DNA of 35,315 bases from an uncultured Prochlorococcus sp. (GTDB lineage: Bacteria; Cyanobacteriota; Cyanobacteriia; PCC-6307; Cyanobiaceae). Numbering within the stretch: position 1 is the first letter of the stretch; every line of letters starts with the position of its first letter. Position numbers and translations under genes: made by a program. The stretch lies in the NCBI GenBank assembly GCA_902571795.1, contig CACGDL010000012.1, positions 1-35,315 on the forward strand, given 5' to 3'. The notes beneath the pieces are model-generated. The model saw only the letters and a list, made by a program, of their open reading frames with translations. It had not been told where the DNA came from and did no database searches. This document shows, in pieces, positions 22,658 to 31,873 of the stretch.

Positions 22658-23833
22658 GTGATACTTAAATTTAAAAATAATTATAGTAAATGTTGCCTGA
22701 TTACTATTTTATTTATTTGTGTTTTTCAGAGTCAAAGTGTTTTTGCATCTAGAGAGCCAAGAATTAGAGTTTTGATATCAAAAAATAACAATTTAAGGAT
22801 TAGATCAGATAGATCAATTCCTTTAATCATTGAAGGGGAATTTTTTTCAAGTAAAAAAATAAAAGGCTTAACTTTGAAAAATGAGAAAAATAGAAAAATT
22901 TTATATTTTGATAAAAATAAACAAAAAAAATATGACTTAAAAAGTAATCAACAATTTCAAATTAGATCTTTTGATGGAAGAGGTATATGGGTAGGTCAGA
23001 AAAGATTTTCTGGTAAGCTTAATCTCTTCGTACTTGATTCTGAAATATTTGTAGTGAATGTTTTAGGAATAGAAAAATACTTAAGTAGTGTAGTGGGCTC
23101 AGAGATGCCAACAAAATGGCCTATTGAAGCATTAAAAGCACAAGCAATTGCCTCAAGAACTTATGCTTTAAAGCAAAAGGGAAATAATTTATTTGATATA
23201 GATTCAACCCAGAAAAATCAAGTCTATAATGGGTTGGAATCAAGAACTTATAAAACTATCAGAGCCGTTAAAAATACCAGATCTTTAGTTTTGACGTATA
23301 AAAATAAATTAATTAATGCTTTGTTTCATAGTAGCTCAGGTGGAATGACAGAAAATAGTCAAGATGTATGGAAGAATAAATATCCATATTTATCAAGTGT
23401 GAAAGATTTTGATAAAAATAATCCAAAATTTAGATGGCAAAAAAAATTTTCGAGTAATGAATTAATAGATTTATTCCCCACGATTGGAGGTTTAAAAAAT
23501 ATAGAGATTCTAGATATTACTAGTACCGGAAGGGTGAAAAATGTAAAACTTATTGGGGTTTATGGTTCTGATCAAATATCTGGGGTAGTTTTAAGAAAAC
23601 GATTAGGCCTCAAAAGTAATTTTGTGAGATTTAAATTTTTTGAGGAAGAATTAAACAATAAATTTCCTTCAAAAAAAGGGTTGATAGTTTTTGGTCAGGG
23701 ATCAGGTCATGGAGTAGGAATGAGTCAATGGGGCGCTAAATATCTGGCGTCTAGAGGCCAAAAAGCTGAAAGAATACTGAAGCATTTTTATAGGGGTGTG
23801 CAGATTAAACCTTTTAGAAAAGATTACCTATAG
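22658..23833 (+). CDS. SpoIID/LytB domain protein, exported
   Basis: 391 residues from a GTG start. The signal peptide has a short basic start (KFKNNYSKCC), a hydrophobic core (LITILFICVFQ) and a likely cleavage after SVFA. The SpoIID signature is clear: SVVGSEMPTKWPIEALKAQA followed by IASRTYAL, then NALFHSSSGGMTENSQDVW, and near the end GQGSGHGVGMSQWGAKYLAS. SpoIID is a lytic transglycosylase acting on denuded glycan in sporulating bacteria; in cyanobacteria it likely trims peptidoglycan in the periplasm. The conserved Glu in GSEMP is present. It ends four nt from the convergent truB gene. Confidence 0.92.
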   Translation: MILKFKNNYSKCCLITILFICVFQSQSVFASREPRIRVLISKNNNLRIRSDRSIPLIIEGEFFSSKKIKGLTLKNEKNRKILYFDKNKQKKYDLKSNQQFQIRSFDGRGIWVGQKRFSGKLNLFVLDSEIFVVNVLGIEKYLSSVVGSEMPTKWPIEALKAQAIASRTYALKQKGNNLFDIDSTQKNQVYNGLESRTYKTIRAVKNTRSLVLTYKNKLINALFHSSSGGMTENSQDVWKNKYPYLSSVKDFDKNNPKFRWQKKFSSNELIDLFPTIGGLKNIEILDITSTGRVKNVKLIGVYGSDQISGVVLRKRLGLKSNFVRFKFFEEELNNKFPSKKGLIVFGQGSGHGVGMSQWGAKYLASRGQKAERILKHFYRGVQIKPFRKDYL

Positions 23834-23836
23834 AAG

Positions 23837-24760
23837 TTATTTAGCGTTAAGAACTAATTTTGGATTAATATTTGATTGATCTTTATTTAAGAAGCCTATC
23901 CCTAGCAGTATTTGTTTTTTATCTATTACTTTTATAGGTTTTTTATAATCAAAAGACTTACTTTCCTTGAAGTAATTAAGATCAACTTTAATTGCTCTTC
24001 CTGTTTGCCAAAAATTGATTTGTTCTTCGCTACTTAAGACAAATGATGAAATGTGGTTAAGAGCAGAAATTGTAGGAATAATTAAATTTTTCGAGTTTTT
24101 TTTCCCTTTGTCTTTTTCAATATCAGATATTTTTATCGAGTTTTGTTCATCAAAGCCACAAGCTGAAATTCTTCTTAGTTCTAGAAGGCAACCTTCGGAA
24201 TTAAGAATTTCTCCTAAATCTCTTGCAATTGCTCTTATGTATGTGCCAGTCGAACATTTGATTTTTATTTCTATTATTCCGTTTATTTGGTCCCATTTCA
24301 TTAAAGTAAGTTCGTTTATTTTTACTTCTCTTGGTGCTAATTCAAAATTTTCATTCCTGAAAGATTTTTTATAAGCTCGCTCTCCATTGACGTGCACACT
24401 TGATACTTTGGGTGGAATTTGTTTAATAATTCCTCTAAATCTATTTAAGTATTGATCTAATTTTTCATCACTGATTTTAGGCCAACTTTTTTGATTAATT
24501 ATGTCTCCGTGAATATCATCAGTATTAGTTCTTATCCCTAATTTAATTTGACCTATGTAAGTTTTACCCTGAGGAAGATATTGAATAAATCTTGTTGCAC
24601 TTCCTACAGCAATTGGTAATGTTCCTATAACTTCTGGGTCAAGAGTTCCTGTGTGCCCGACCTTTTTTGTATTTAGTAACTTCCTTATTTGCTTAACACA
24701 ATCATGAGACGTACAGCCTTTTTCTTTATTAATTACTAAAAATCCATCTTTAGTTTCCAT
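23837..24760 (-). CDS. truB: tRNA pseudouridine-55 synthase
   Basis: 307 residues, ATG start. TruB converts U55 of the tRNA T-loop to pseudouridine. Seen: [18 protein letters not shown], then [20 protein letters not shown] with catalytic D41, [30 protein letters not shown], and [15 protein letters not shown]. The motif after the Asp reads EVIG where most TruB proteins have LATG or similar. The C-terminal domain ([11 protein letters not shown]...GRAI) is in place. Length is normal. It is convergent with the SpoIID-like gene and divergent from the methyltransferase gene. Confidence 0.96.
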   Translation of the reverse strand: METKDGFLVINKEKGCTSHDCVKQIRKLLNTKKVGHTGTLDPEVIGTLPIAVGSATRFIQYLPQGKTYIGQIKLGIRTNTDDIHGDIINQKSWPKISDEKLDQYLNRFRGIIKQIPPKVSSVHVNGERAYKKSFRNENFELAPREVKINELTLMKWDQINGIIEIKIKCSTGTYIRAIARDLGEILNSEGCLLELRRISACGFDEQNSIKISDIEKDKGKKNSKNLIIPTISALNHISSFVLSSEEQINFWQTGRAIKVDLNYFKESKSFDYKKPIKVIDKKQILLGIGFLNKDQSNINPKLVLNAK

Positions 24761-24836
24761 TTTTAATATTAAGAATTCTTTGAGAAAGATTTATGACCAT
24801 TTTATGATTTTAGTATTGGAAATTTAAAGTAAGAAA

Positions 24837-25577
24837 TTGAAAAACAATAATTTCATTTTAAAAGAGTTTTTTGACAATGCTTTTAATTTGAAATCACATT
24901 TAATGGAATACTTATCCATTAGTGAATGTGATTTAGATGGATTCTTGGCAAATGCAAAGATGAATTTGGCAAATTCACATCCTGGGGATGCTTTGAATGA
25001 TATTTCAGATTTTTATACTGAGATTGTAGGAGATAGGCATGTTGCTGATTTAGCTGCTTGGCACATCACAAGTAGGGATTACATCGCTGATACTTTAAAA
25101 CTTCAGCAGAGATTTTCTAGAGATTTAGTTTTGGATTTTGGAGGAGGTATTGGTACGCATGCCTTAGCTAACGCTATGTCTTCAAAAGTTGAGCATGTTT
25201 TTTTTGTAGATATAAATCAAACAAATAGAAATTTTGTTGAATATAGGGCTAAGAAATTAGGAGTCGAAAAAAAAATTACTTTTTACAAGACAATTCAAGA
25301 TACACAACTATTAAAATTTGATACGATAATTTGTCTTGATGTTTTGGAACATCTTGCAGATCCAGCTTCTCAAATTATTACTTTCAATGAAATTATGGAT
25401 AGCAATTCTACTGCTCTATTCAATTGGTATTTCTACAAAGGAGATAAGAATGAATACCCTTTTCATATCGATGATAATCAAATAATCAAAAAGTTTTTTG
25501 AGACTCTTCAATCAAATTTTTTAGAAGTTTTTCATCCTATCCTTATAACTACAAGAGCTTATAAAAAAGTTAGATAA
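24837..25577 (+). CDS. Class I SAM-dependent methyltransferase, substrate unknown
   Basis: 246 residues from a TTG start. Residues 1-95 are a helical extension ([20 protein letters not shown], then [16 protein letters not shown]). The Rossmann methyltransferase core starts with motif [19 protein letters not shown], followed by acidic strand [25 protein letters not shown] (motif IV/post) and LFNWYFYKG. No specific subfamily is recognised; the DVLEH ending recalls UbiE/Ubi-type and glycan-associated methyltransferases. It ends 8 nt inside the convergent rpmA gene. The role is unknown. Confidence 0.8.
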   Translation: MKNNNFILKEFFDNAFNLKSHLMEYLSISECDLDGFLANAKMNLANSHPGDALNDISDFYTEIVGDRHVADLAAWHITSRDYIADTLKLQQRFSRDLVLDFGGGIGTHALANAMSSKVEHVFFVDINQTNRNFVEYRAKKLGVEKKITFYKTIQDTQLLKFDTIICLDVLEHLADPASQIITFNEIMDSNSTALFNWYFYKGDKNEYPFHIDDNQIIKKFFETLQSNFLEVFHPILITTRAYKKVR

Positions 25578-25830
25578 CTATATTGACTCTTTTTCTATTT
25601 CTTAAATTTCTTTTGATGCTTTCAAAACTTACGGTTCCTTCTTTGAGTGCAAAAAGGGTATCATCTTTACCTTTCCCGACATTGATCCCAGGCAAAAATG
25701 ATGTACCTCTTTGGCGAATTAGAATTGATCCAGCAGTTACTTTCTCTCCTCCATAAGCTTTAACACCCAATCTTTTGGAATTTGAATCTCGACCGTTTCT
25801 AGTAGAACCTGTTCCTTTTTTATGTGCCAT
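25570..25830 (-). CDS. rpmA: 50S ribosomal protein bL27
   Basis: 86 residues. [20 protein letters not shown] is the bL27 start, followed by [20 protein letters not shown] and [20 protein letters not shown]. The N-terminal tail reaches toward the peptidyl transferase centre; no cleavable Firmicutes-type extension is present. Ten nt separate it from rplU upstream, forming the usual rplU-rpmA operon. Confidence 0.98.
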   Translation of the reverse strand: MAHKKGTGSTRNGRDSNSKRLGVKAYGGEKVTAGSILIRQRGTSFLPGINVGKGKDDTLFALKEGTVSFESIKRNLRNRKRVNIVI

Positions 25831-25839
25831 TAGGGATGT

Positions 25840-26280
25840 TTAAATTGTAGATTTTTCGGATTTTGGTTTAGTTTCCTTTTTGTCAGTTTCTTTTTTTGAA
25901 GAAGACTTAGGAACACTTTTACCTATTGATATAGATTTTACCATAACTCTTGTAAGTTCTTGTCTATGCCCCATTTTTCTTCTTGTCTTTTTCTTTGGAC
26001 GCATTTTGTATACAAGAATTTTTTTATCTCTTTTGTGGGAGACTACTTCTAATTCAATTTTTGCATCCTTAACGTAAGGTTTTCCAAGAGTGATTGAGTC
26101 TTTATCTTTTAAAAGTAAAACTTTTTCTAGTATTATTTTATCTTTCTCTTTTGCATTTAACCTGTCTATGTCATAGTATCTGTTAACTTCAAACCAAAAT
26201 TGTTGGCCCGAGGTTTCTGCTATCGCGTACAATTCATTACTTTTTAAAGAATTGTTTGAGGATTTTTTAGAATTTGTCAT
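25840..26280 (-). CDS. rplU: 50S ribosomal protein bL21 with extended tails
   Basis: 146 residues. The core (about 16-118) shows YAIAETSGQQFWFEVNRYYD, then VLLLKDKDSITLGKPYV and the ending KTRRKMGHRQELTRVMV, typical of bL21, which binds 23S rRNA. Bacterial bL21 is usually about 103 residues; here there is a Ser/Asn/Lys-rich N-terminal extension of about 15 residues and a C-terminal tail SSSKKETDKKETKPKSEKST, low in complexity and highly charged. First gene of the rplU-rpmA operon, divergent from kaiB. Confidence 0.96.
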   Translation of the reverse strand: MTNSKKSSNNSLKSNELYAIAETSGQQFWFEVNRYYDIDRLNAKEKDKIILEKVLLLKDKDSITLGKPYVKDAKIELEVVSHKRDKKILVYKMRPKKKTRRKMGHRQELTRVMVKSISIGKSVPKSSSKKETDKKETKPKSEKSTI

Positions 26281-26423
26281 ATCTTGAAGACGCTATCAGG
26301 CTCAAATTAAAAATTTGATTTAGCCAAATAAGCAATCATTATGGTTTGTTTATTTTCTTATTTTGTAGTGTAATAAGTCAAGGGTTGTTTTAAATCTTTT
26401 ATATCAATTCAAGAATCATAACA
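26281..26423. promoter_or_regulatory. rplU / kaiB divergent promoter region, no kaiA
   Basis: 143 nt lie where many other cyanobacteria carry kaiA between rplU and kaiB. I looked in both directions for a KaiA-like remnant and saw no frame of useful length. A TAGTGTAATAA at about 26366-26376 is a possible -10 for kaiB, some 50 nt before the ATG. Confidence 0.45.
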
Positions 26424-26741
26424 ATGGCGGCAAGAAAAACATATATTTTAAAACTCTATGTTGCTGGAAATACTCCTAATTCAATGAGAGCTTTAAATAC
26501 TTTAAAAGAAATTTTAGAAAATGAATTCAAAGGAGTTTATGCTTTGAAAGTTATTGATGTACTTAAGCAACCACAACTTGCAGAAGAAGATAAGATTTTA
26601 GCCACCCCCACCTTAGCAAAAATTTTACCGCCACCAGTTAGAAAAATAATAGGTGACCTCTCAGATAGAGAGAAAGTTTTAATTGGTTTAGATCTACTTT
26701 TTGATGAATTAACTGAAACTGAATATAGTGGTGATAAATAA
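26424..26741 (+). CDS. kaiB: Circadian clock protein KaiB
   Basis: 105 residues, ATG start. KaiB is a thioredoxin-like fold-switching protein that binds the KaiC CI ring and, in classical clocks, captures KaiA. The match is end to end: [20 protein letters not shown], then [40 protein letters not shown] and [15 protein letters not shown]. The acidic tail [11 protein letters not shown] is shorter or different from S. elongatus. kaiC follows 70 nt downstream. No KaiA is encoded here, so the partner set differs from the model clock. Confidence 0.98.
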   Translation: MAARKTYILKLYVAGNTPNSMRALNTLKEILENEFKGVYALKVIDVLKQPQLAEEDKILATPTLAKILPPPVRKIIGDLSDREKVLIGLDLLFDELTETEYSGDK

Positions 26742-26811
26742 TATATTTAATACTTTTATAATAAAGATAAATTCAAAAATTATTTTACCTTGGTTTAATT
26801 AGCAAAAAACT

Positions 26812-28341
26812 ATGAATGATAAGAAATTTGGCAAATCAAATAAAATGCAAGTTCAAAAATTACCAACTGGAATAGAAGGCTTTGATGATGTTTGTAGAGG
26901 TGGGTTGCCTGTATCTCGAAGCACACTCGTTAGTGGTACGTCAGGAACTGGTAAAACTGTTTTTTCACTGCAATATTTACACCATGGCATTTGTAATTTT
27001 GATGAACCTGGAATCTTTGTAACATTTGAGGAATCACCATTAGATATAATTAGAAATGCTGCGAGTTTTGGTTGGGATTTACAAGAATTAATTGATCAAA
27101 ATAAACTTTTTATTTTGGATGCTTCTCCTGACCCTGATGGTCAGGATGTTGCAGGTAACTTCGACTTGTCTGGTCTTATTGAGAGAATTAGTTATGCAAT
27201 TAGAAAATATAAAGCTAAAAGAGTTGCAATAGATTCAATAACTGCGGTCTTTCAACAGTATGATGCTATTTATGTTGTTAGACGAGAAATATTTAGACTC
27301 ATAGCGAGATTGAAAGAAATAGGTGTGACGACAGTTATGACTACAGAAAGGGTTGATGATTATGGACCAATTGCTAGATATGGAGTAGAAGAATTTGTAT
27401 CTGATAATGTTGTCTTATTAAGAAATGTTCTTGAGTCAGAGAAGAGAAGAAGAACTTTAGAAGTTTTGAAGTTAAGAGGTACTGTACATATGAAAGGTGA
27501 ATATCCATTCACTATGGGAATGGATGGTATAAGTGTTTTTGCCTTAGGGGCAATGAGATTAACGCAGAGGTCCTCAAATATTAGGATTAGCTCTGGAGTT
27601 GAAGATCTTGATGATATGTGTGGTGGCGGATATTTTCAAGATTCTATCATTCTCGCTACGGGAGCTACTGGTACGGGTAAAACAATGCTTGTATCAAAAT
27701 TTGTTGAAGATGCTTATAACAATAATGAAAGAGCAATACTTTTTGCATATGAAGAATCTAGGGCTCAATTGCTTAGGAATGCGACTAGCTGGGGAATAGA
27801 TTTTGAAAAAATGGAAAGTGATGGGTTATTGAAAATTATTTGTGCATATCCTGAATCAACTGGATTAGAAGATCACTTACAAATTATAAAAACTCAAATT
27901 AATCAATTTAAACCAAAAAGAATGGCTATTGATTCTCTCTCTGCATTAGCCAGAGGTGTAAGCTTGAATGCATTTAGACAGTTTGTAATTGCTGTTACTG
28001 GTTATACAAAACAAGAGGAGATAGCAGGATTCTTTACAAATACTGCTGAAGAATTTATGGGTAGTCATTCTATAACTGATTCTCATATCTCAACAATTAC
28101 AGATACCATATTGCTGCTTCAATATGTAGAAATTAAAGGTGAGATGGCACGAGCTTTAAATGTTTTTAAAATGCGGGGATCATGGCATGATAAACGAATA
28201 AGAGAATTTATCATTACAAATAGTGGTCCAGAAATAAAAGATTCTTTTTCTAATTTTGAACAAATATTTAGTGGTGCACCTCACAGAATTGTTCCTGATC
28301 AAAATGTTCCAAATGTTTTTAAAGGATTAGATAAGAATTAG
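26812..28341 (+). CDS. kaiC: Circadian clock ATPase/kinase KaiC
   Basis: 509 residues. Double RecA-type ATPase, forming a hexamer. CI Walker A is SGTSGTGKT (residues 41-49) with catalytic glutamates in TFEESP. CII Walker A is GATGTGKT (284-291) with AYEESR. The CII phosphorylation segment ITDSHISTITDT is intact, with T422, S427 and T428 equivalent to T426, S431 and T432 of the S. elongatus protein. The C-terminal FEQIFSGAPHRIVPDQ region corresponds to the A-loop and tail, where KaiA would bind; KaiA is not encoded nearby. Its stop codon overlaps the nblS stop by 4 nt. Confidence 0.98.
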   Translation: MNDKKFGKSNKMQVQKLPTGIEGFDDVCRGGLPVSRSTLVSGTSGTGKTVFSLQYLHHGICNFDEPGIFVTFEESPLDIIRNAASFGWDLQELIDQNKLFILDASPDPDGQDVAGNFDLSGLIERISYAIRKYKAKRVAIDSITAVFQQYDAIYVVRREIFRLIARLKEIGVTTVMTTERVDDYGPIARYGVEEFVSDNVVLLRNVLESEKRRRTLEVLKLRGTVHMKGEYPFTMGMDGISVFALGAMRLTQRSSNIRISSGVEDLDDMCGGGYFQDSIILATGATGTGKTMLVSKFVEDAYNNNERAILFAYEESRAQLLRNATSWGIDFEKMESDGLLKIICAYPESTGLEDHLQIIKTQINQFKPKRMAIDSLSALARGVSLNAFRQFVIAVTGYTKQEEIAGFFTNTAEEFMGSHSITDSHISTITDTILLLQYVEIKGEMARALNVFKMRGSWHDKRIREFIITNSGPEIKDSFSNFEQIFSGAPHRIVPDQNVPNVFKGLDKN

Positions 28342-30404
28342 ATAATTTCTTTAATTTCAGAACCTGAAAAAGAATCTGAATTATTAATAGCTTTTGTCAA
28401 TAATTCATCTTTATCAGATTGTGCTAAGGCTAAATCAAACCAGAAAGTTGTTCCTACTCCTAATTCACTAGCCATACGAATTTCACCACCGTGTTTTTCA
28501 ATTATTCCTCGCACTATAGATAAACCTAAGCCGGTACCTTGCTCAGTATGAACAGAATTCTCTACTCTATAAAAACGATCAAATATTTTTTCTTGATCAG
28601 CTTGTGATATCCCTGAACCAGTATCAGCGATCTCAATTCTTACTTTTGGGAGTGGTGAAACTAATTCACATTGAGGGGCCGCATCATTTTTAATACTAGG
28701 AGGTAAAGCAGGACAGGAATCTGGCCAAGTATAAGCTCTTATAATTAGGGAGCTGTCTTTTGGACTAAATTTCAATCCATTACCCAGTAAATTATCAAAA
28801 ACCTGTAAAAGTAAATCAAAATTGCCAAGAATTGGAGGAATAGTTTCCTCTATATCATGAGCCAATGAAACATTTTTTTCTGTAGCATTAAGTCTATAAT
28901 TTCTAAGAGTTTGCTCTATTGCTGGTTTTATATCCATTTGCTCTAGTTGAATAATTTTCCCAGACTCCAATCTTGATAAATCTAATACATCATTTACAAG
29001 TCTTGTTAACCTATCAGTCTCCGAATTTGCAATTCCCAAAAATTCTATTTGTTCTTCATCAGAAAGCTGATCTTTTAAATCGTGTAAGGTCTCTACATAA
29101 CTTTTGATGTTAAAAAGTGGTGTCCTTAATTCGTGAGAAACATTACTAATAAATCTATTTTGTGCCGCGTTAAGTTCAACTTCTCTAGTAAGGTCTTGGA
29201 TTGTTACAGCAATTCCCTTTAATTCAACTTTATTTGTATCTAAAACTGATTGCAAAACAATTCTTAAGGTTCTTGCTGGTTCTCCTAAACTGAATCTTAA
29301 ATCGTCCTTCTCTTTTTCCCTATTTAAAATAGATTCTATATTTGTATGTAAGTCGTTAGATAAAATTTCGGGGATTTCATTAATAAAATATTTACCCTCT
29401 AAGAATCTTCCTTCCCAACGAAAAAGTCTCTTTGCTGTTGGATTAGTAAGTACAATCTTGCCTTGTGAGTCCAATAATATAGCACCATCAGCCATAGTAG
29501 CTATTAGGGATTGTTGCTTAATTTGTGCCGCTTTTAATTCCTCTATATTAGCCTCGTCATAATTTTCTAATTGTGTGGCCATTCGGTTAAATCCATTTAA
29601 GAGTTCTCCTAAATCACCTGTCATAGGTAAAGAAATTCTGGATTTAAAATTTCCTCTTGAAATTTCTCTAACACCTCTTACCAGTTCTCTAACGGGTCTT
29701 GTAATAGTCAGTGCATTAAATACAGCTCCAAGTATTAATAAAACCCAAATAGAGATAAAAACTGCAATGGTTACTTCTCTAGTTAAGGCAGCACTGGCTA
29801 ATGCTTTTTTATTAGGGGTGACTCCCAATGCTAAAGTTCCAAGATATTTGCCTTTCCACAACATTGGAACAAATACATCTGTTACTTGACCTTGAGGTGT
29901 CGCATGCTGCCTAACTAATGGGAATTGTGGTCTCTTCTTTAATTCTGAGGGTAGTTTTAATTTTCGAGTGAGTTGAAACTGACTGTCTGAGCTTGTCGGT
30001 GTTGCACTGATCGGTATCCCAAGTTGAACAATATCTTCAGCATCAGTAAAGAATATATAACGCAGGTTTCGACTTGATCTCCAAAACTTTTCAGCTACAT
30101 TTGAGATTTCTTTTTTTTGGTTGTTAGCGACTAATTCAGTAACATTCCCAGATAACAACAAGCCAAGATCTCGAGCATATCTAGTGTCATTCATTCCCGC
30201 ATCTCTTTGAATACTATTTAATGCAAAAAAAGTTATTCCTGTCATTAGAAGGCTCACGACAAGAGTTGCTATAGCTAACAACTTTGTTCTTAAACTGAAC
30301 CCACTCCACCAAGCGAGTAGACCATTAATCCAATAGTTATTATTCATATCTTCATTTCCAGTAATGTTATATTTGCTGCTTTCTTGATTATTGGAATCCG
30401 CCAT
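28338..30404 (-). CDS. nblS: Sensor histidine kinase NblS/Hik33 (DspA) type
   Basis: 688 residues, ATG start. Span 1 lies at about 40-63, an extracytoplasmic region of about 145 residues follows, span 2 at about 209-231, then HAMP (TRPVRELVRGVREISRGNFK) and a PAS domain (DGAILLDSQGKIVLTNPTAK). HisKA is FISNVSHELRTPLFNIKSYV with H424; the ATPase domain shows FDNLLGNGLKFSP, ADTGSGIS, FDRFYRVE and GTGLGLSIVRGI. This architecture and length fit NblS (Hik33), which controls high-light, cold and nutrient responses, including hli genes, through RpaB. It follows purD with 4 nt between stop and start, so it is probably co-transcribed. Confidence 0.93.
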   Translation of the reverse strand: MADSNNQESSKYNITGNEDMNNNYWINGLLAWWSGFSLRTKLLAIATLVVSLLMTGITFFALNSIQRDAGMNDTRYARDLGLLLSGNVTELVANNQKKEISNVAEKFWRSSRNLRYIFFTDAEDIVQLGIPISATPTSSDSQFQLTRKLKLPSELKKRPQFPLVRQHATPQGQVTDVFVPMLWKGKYLGTLALGVTPNKKALASAALTREVTIAVFISIWVLLILGAVFNALTITRPVRELVRGVREISRGNFKSRISLPMTGDLGELLNGFNRMATQLENYDEANIEELKAAQIKQQSLIATMADGAILLDSQGKIVLTNPTAKRLFRWEGRFLEGKYFINEIPEILSNDLHTNIESILNREKEKDDLRFSLGEPARTLRIVLQSVLDTNKVELKGIAVTIQDLTREVELNAAQNRFISNVSHELRTPLFNIKSYVETLHDLKDQLSDEEQIEFLGIANSETDRLTRLVNDVLDLSRLESGKIIQLEQMDIKPAIEQTLRNYRLNATEKNVSLAHDIEETIPPILGNFDLLLQVFDNLLGNGLKFSPKDSSLIIRAYTWPDSCPALPPSIKNDAAPQCELVSPLPKVRIEIADTGSGISQADQEKIFDRFYRVENSVHTEQGTGLGLSIVRGIIEKHGGEIRMASELGVGTTFWFDLALAQSDKDELLTKAINNSDSFSGSEIKEII

Positions 30405-30408
30405 AAGC

Positions 30409-31740
30409 TTAATTCTCCTTAGAAAAGTTTTTTCTGACTTGATGGCCTATGTCATTTCTGAAGTAAATACCCTCAAAATGAATTTTTTTTAAATTCTTGT
30501 ATGCTTTTTCAAAAACCATATCGAAATCTTTATCTTGGCAGACAATACTTAGGACTCTTCCTCCATCAGTTAATAGTTCCCCATTTTCACTCAAAGAAGT
30601 ACCTGAGTCAAAAATTTGACAATCATTTGAGTCAATCTTACCTATATTTATTTGAAAGCCGACTTTATATTCGTGAGGATAACCTTTGGATGTCGCTATT
30701 ACACAACCACTAACTTTATCAGAAGTATTAATTTTTTCATCACCAGTTAAGTTTCCCATTGAGCATTTTTCTAAAAGAAATACAAAATTCTGATCCATCA
30801 AGGGCATTATTGTCTGGCATTCTGGATCACCAAATCTACAATTATATTCTATAACTTTGGGCCCAGATTCTGTGATCATTAACCCAAAGTAAATTACGCC
30901 TCTATAATCAATATTTCTTTTATTTAGTTCATTTATTGTTGGTTCAATTATCTCATTGGTAATTTTATCTAGGTAATCTTCTGTTATTAATGGGGCAGGA
31001 GAATAAGCCCCCATACCTCCTGTATTTGGGCCTTTATCTTTCTCATTTAGTCGTTTGTGATCTTGGGCGGTTGGGAGTAATGTGTATCTTTTCCCATCGC
31101 ATAAAGCAAAAACTGAAACTTCTGGCCCTTGAATTTTTTCTTCTAGAACAACCACATTCCCAGAGTTGCCAAATCTACCATTCAAAATTGACTCTGCTGC
31201 TTTAATGCATTCATCTTTTGAATTAGGAATAAAAACACCTTTACCTGAAGCTAAACCATCGGCTTTTACTACCAGTGGAATTGATGTGGAATTGATGATT
31301 TTTTTGGCTTCTTCTACAGAATTTACTTTCCAAAAGTTTGCAGTTGGAATATTTGCGTCTTGCATAAATTCTTTCGCCCAAGATTTACTAAATTCTAGTT
31401 TTGCTCCATCTTTATTAGGACCAAATACTTTAAAACCTTTTTTACGAAGAAAATCAGATAATCCATTTGCTAGAGGTATTTCTGGGCCAATAACAACTAA
31501 ATCTATCTTAAAAAAATCAAGTTTTTCTACTAGTTCAGTTTTATTACTTATATCAATTTTTATTCTTTCACATTTATTTATTCTTTCTGAACCAGCGTTA
31601 CCAGGAATTAAATATACTTTTTTAACTAATTCATTTTTTTGAATAGCCCAAGCTAAAGAGTTTTCTCTCCCGCCATTCCCAATTATTAATATATTTTCTA
31701 ATCTAATAAAGCTCCCAAAACTTGGTGAATGAATACCCAT
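30409..31740 (-). CDS. purD: Phosphoribosylamine--glycine ligase
   Basis: 443 residues, ATG 31740. PurD makes glycinamide ribonucleotide, step 2 of purine synthesis, using ATP. Visible: ILIIGNGGRENSLAWAI, GPEIPLANGLSDFL, the ATP-grasp start PLVVKADGLASGKGVFIP, the diagnostic LLPTAQDHKRLNEKDKGPNT followed by GGMGAYSP, and EYNCRFGDPECQ with metal-binding residues. The first 14 residues (MGIHSPSFGSFIRL) extend beyond the usual start, which may mean translation begins later. Divergent from purC and followed closely by nblS. Confidence 0.96.
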   Translation of the reverse strand: MGIHSPSFGSFIRLENILIIGNGGRENSLAWAIQKNELVKKVYLIPGNAGSERINKCERIKIDISNKTELVEKLDFFKIDLVVIGPEIPLANGLSDFLRKKGFKVFGPNKDGAKLEFSKSWAKEFMQDANIPTANFWKVNSVEEAKKIINSTSIPLVVKADGLASGKGVFIPNSKDECIKAAESILNGRFGNSGNVVVLEEKIQGPEVSVFALCDGKRYTLLPTAQDHKRLNEKDKGPNTGGMGAYSPAPLITEDYLDKITNEIIEPTINELNKRNIDYRGVIYFGLMITESGPKVIEYNCRFGDPECQTIMPLMDQNFVFLLEKCSMGNLTGDEKINTSDKVSGCVIATSKGYPHEYKVGFQINIGKIDSNDCQIFDSGTSLSENGELLTDGGRVLSIVCQDKDFDMVFEKAYKNLKKIHFEGIYFRNDIGHQVRKNFSKEN

Positions 31741-31873
31741 ATATTTGTTTTTTAAGGTTATGAGGTTTCGATAAATAATCAGTTAAAATGAAAATAAATC
31801 ATTTAAAGTTGATCTTTAATAAATATGTTAATTATAAAAAGTAGTTTAGTAATCAAAATGAGGTTTTAATTTA
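31741..31873. promoter_or_regulatory. purD / purC divergent promoter region
   Basis: 133 nt between two divergent purine genes, a natural place for shared control. A and T dominate. I see no PurR-like palindrome and no purine riboswitch fold. Confidence 0.35.

Noticed and set aside
26281..26423. Possible kaiA remnant
   Set aside because: The spacer is only 143 nt and translations on both strands show no KaiA-like residues, so I treat kaiA as absent rather than as a pseudogene.
31166..31642. 158-codon plus-strand frame opposite purD
   Set aside because: It is antisense to well-matched PurD motifs and has no domain of its own.
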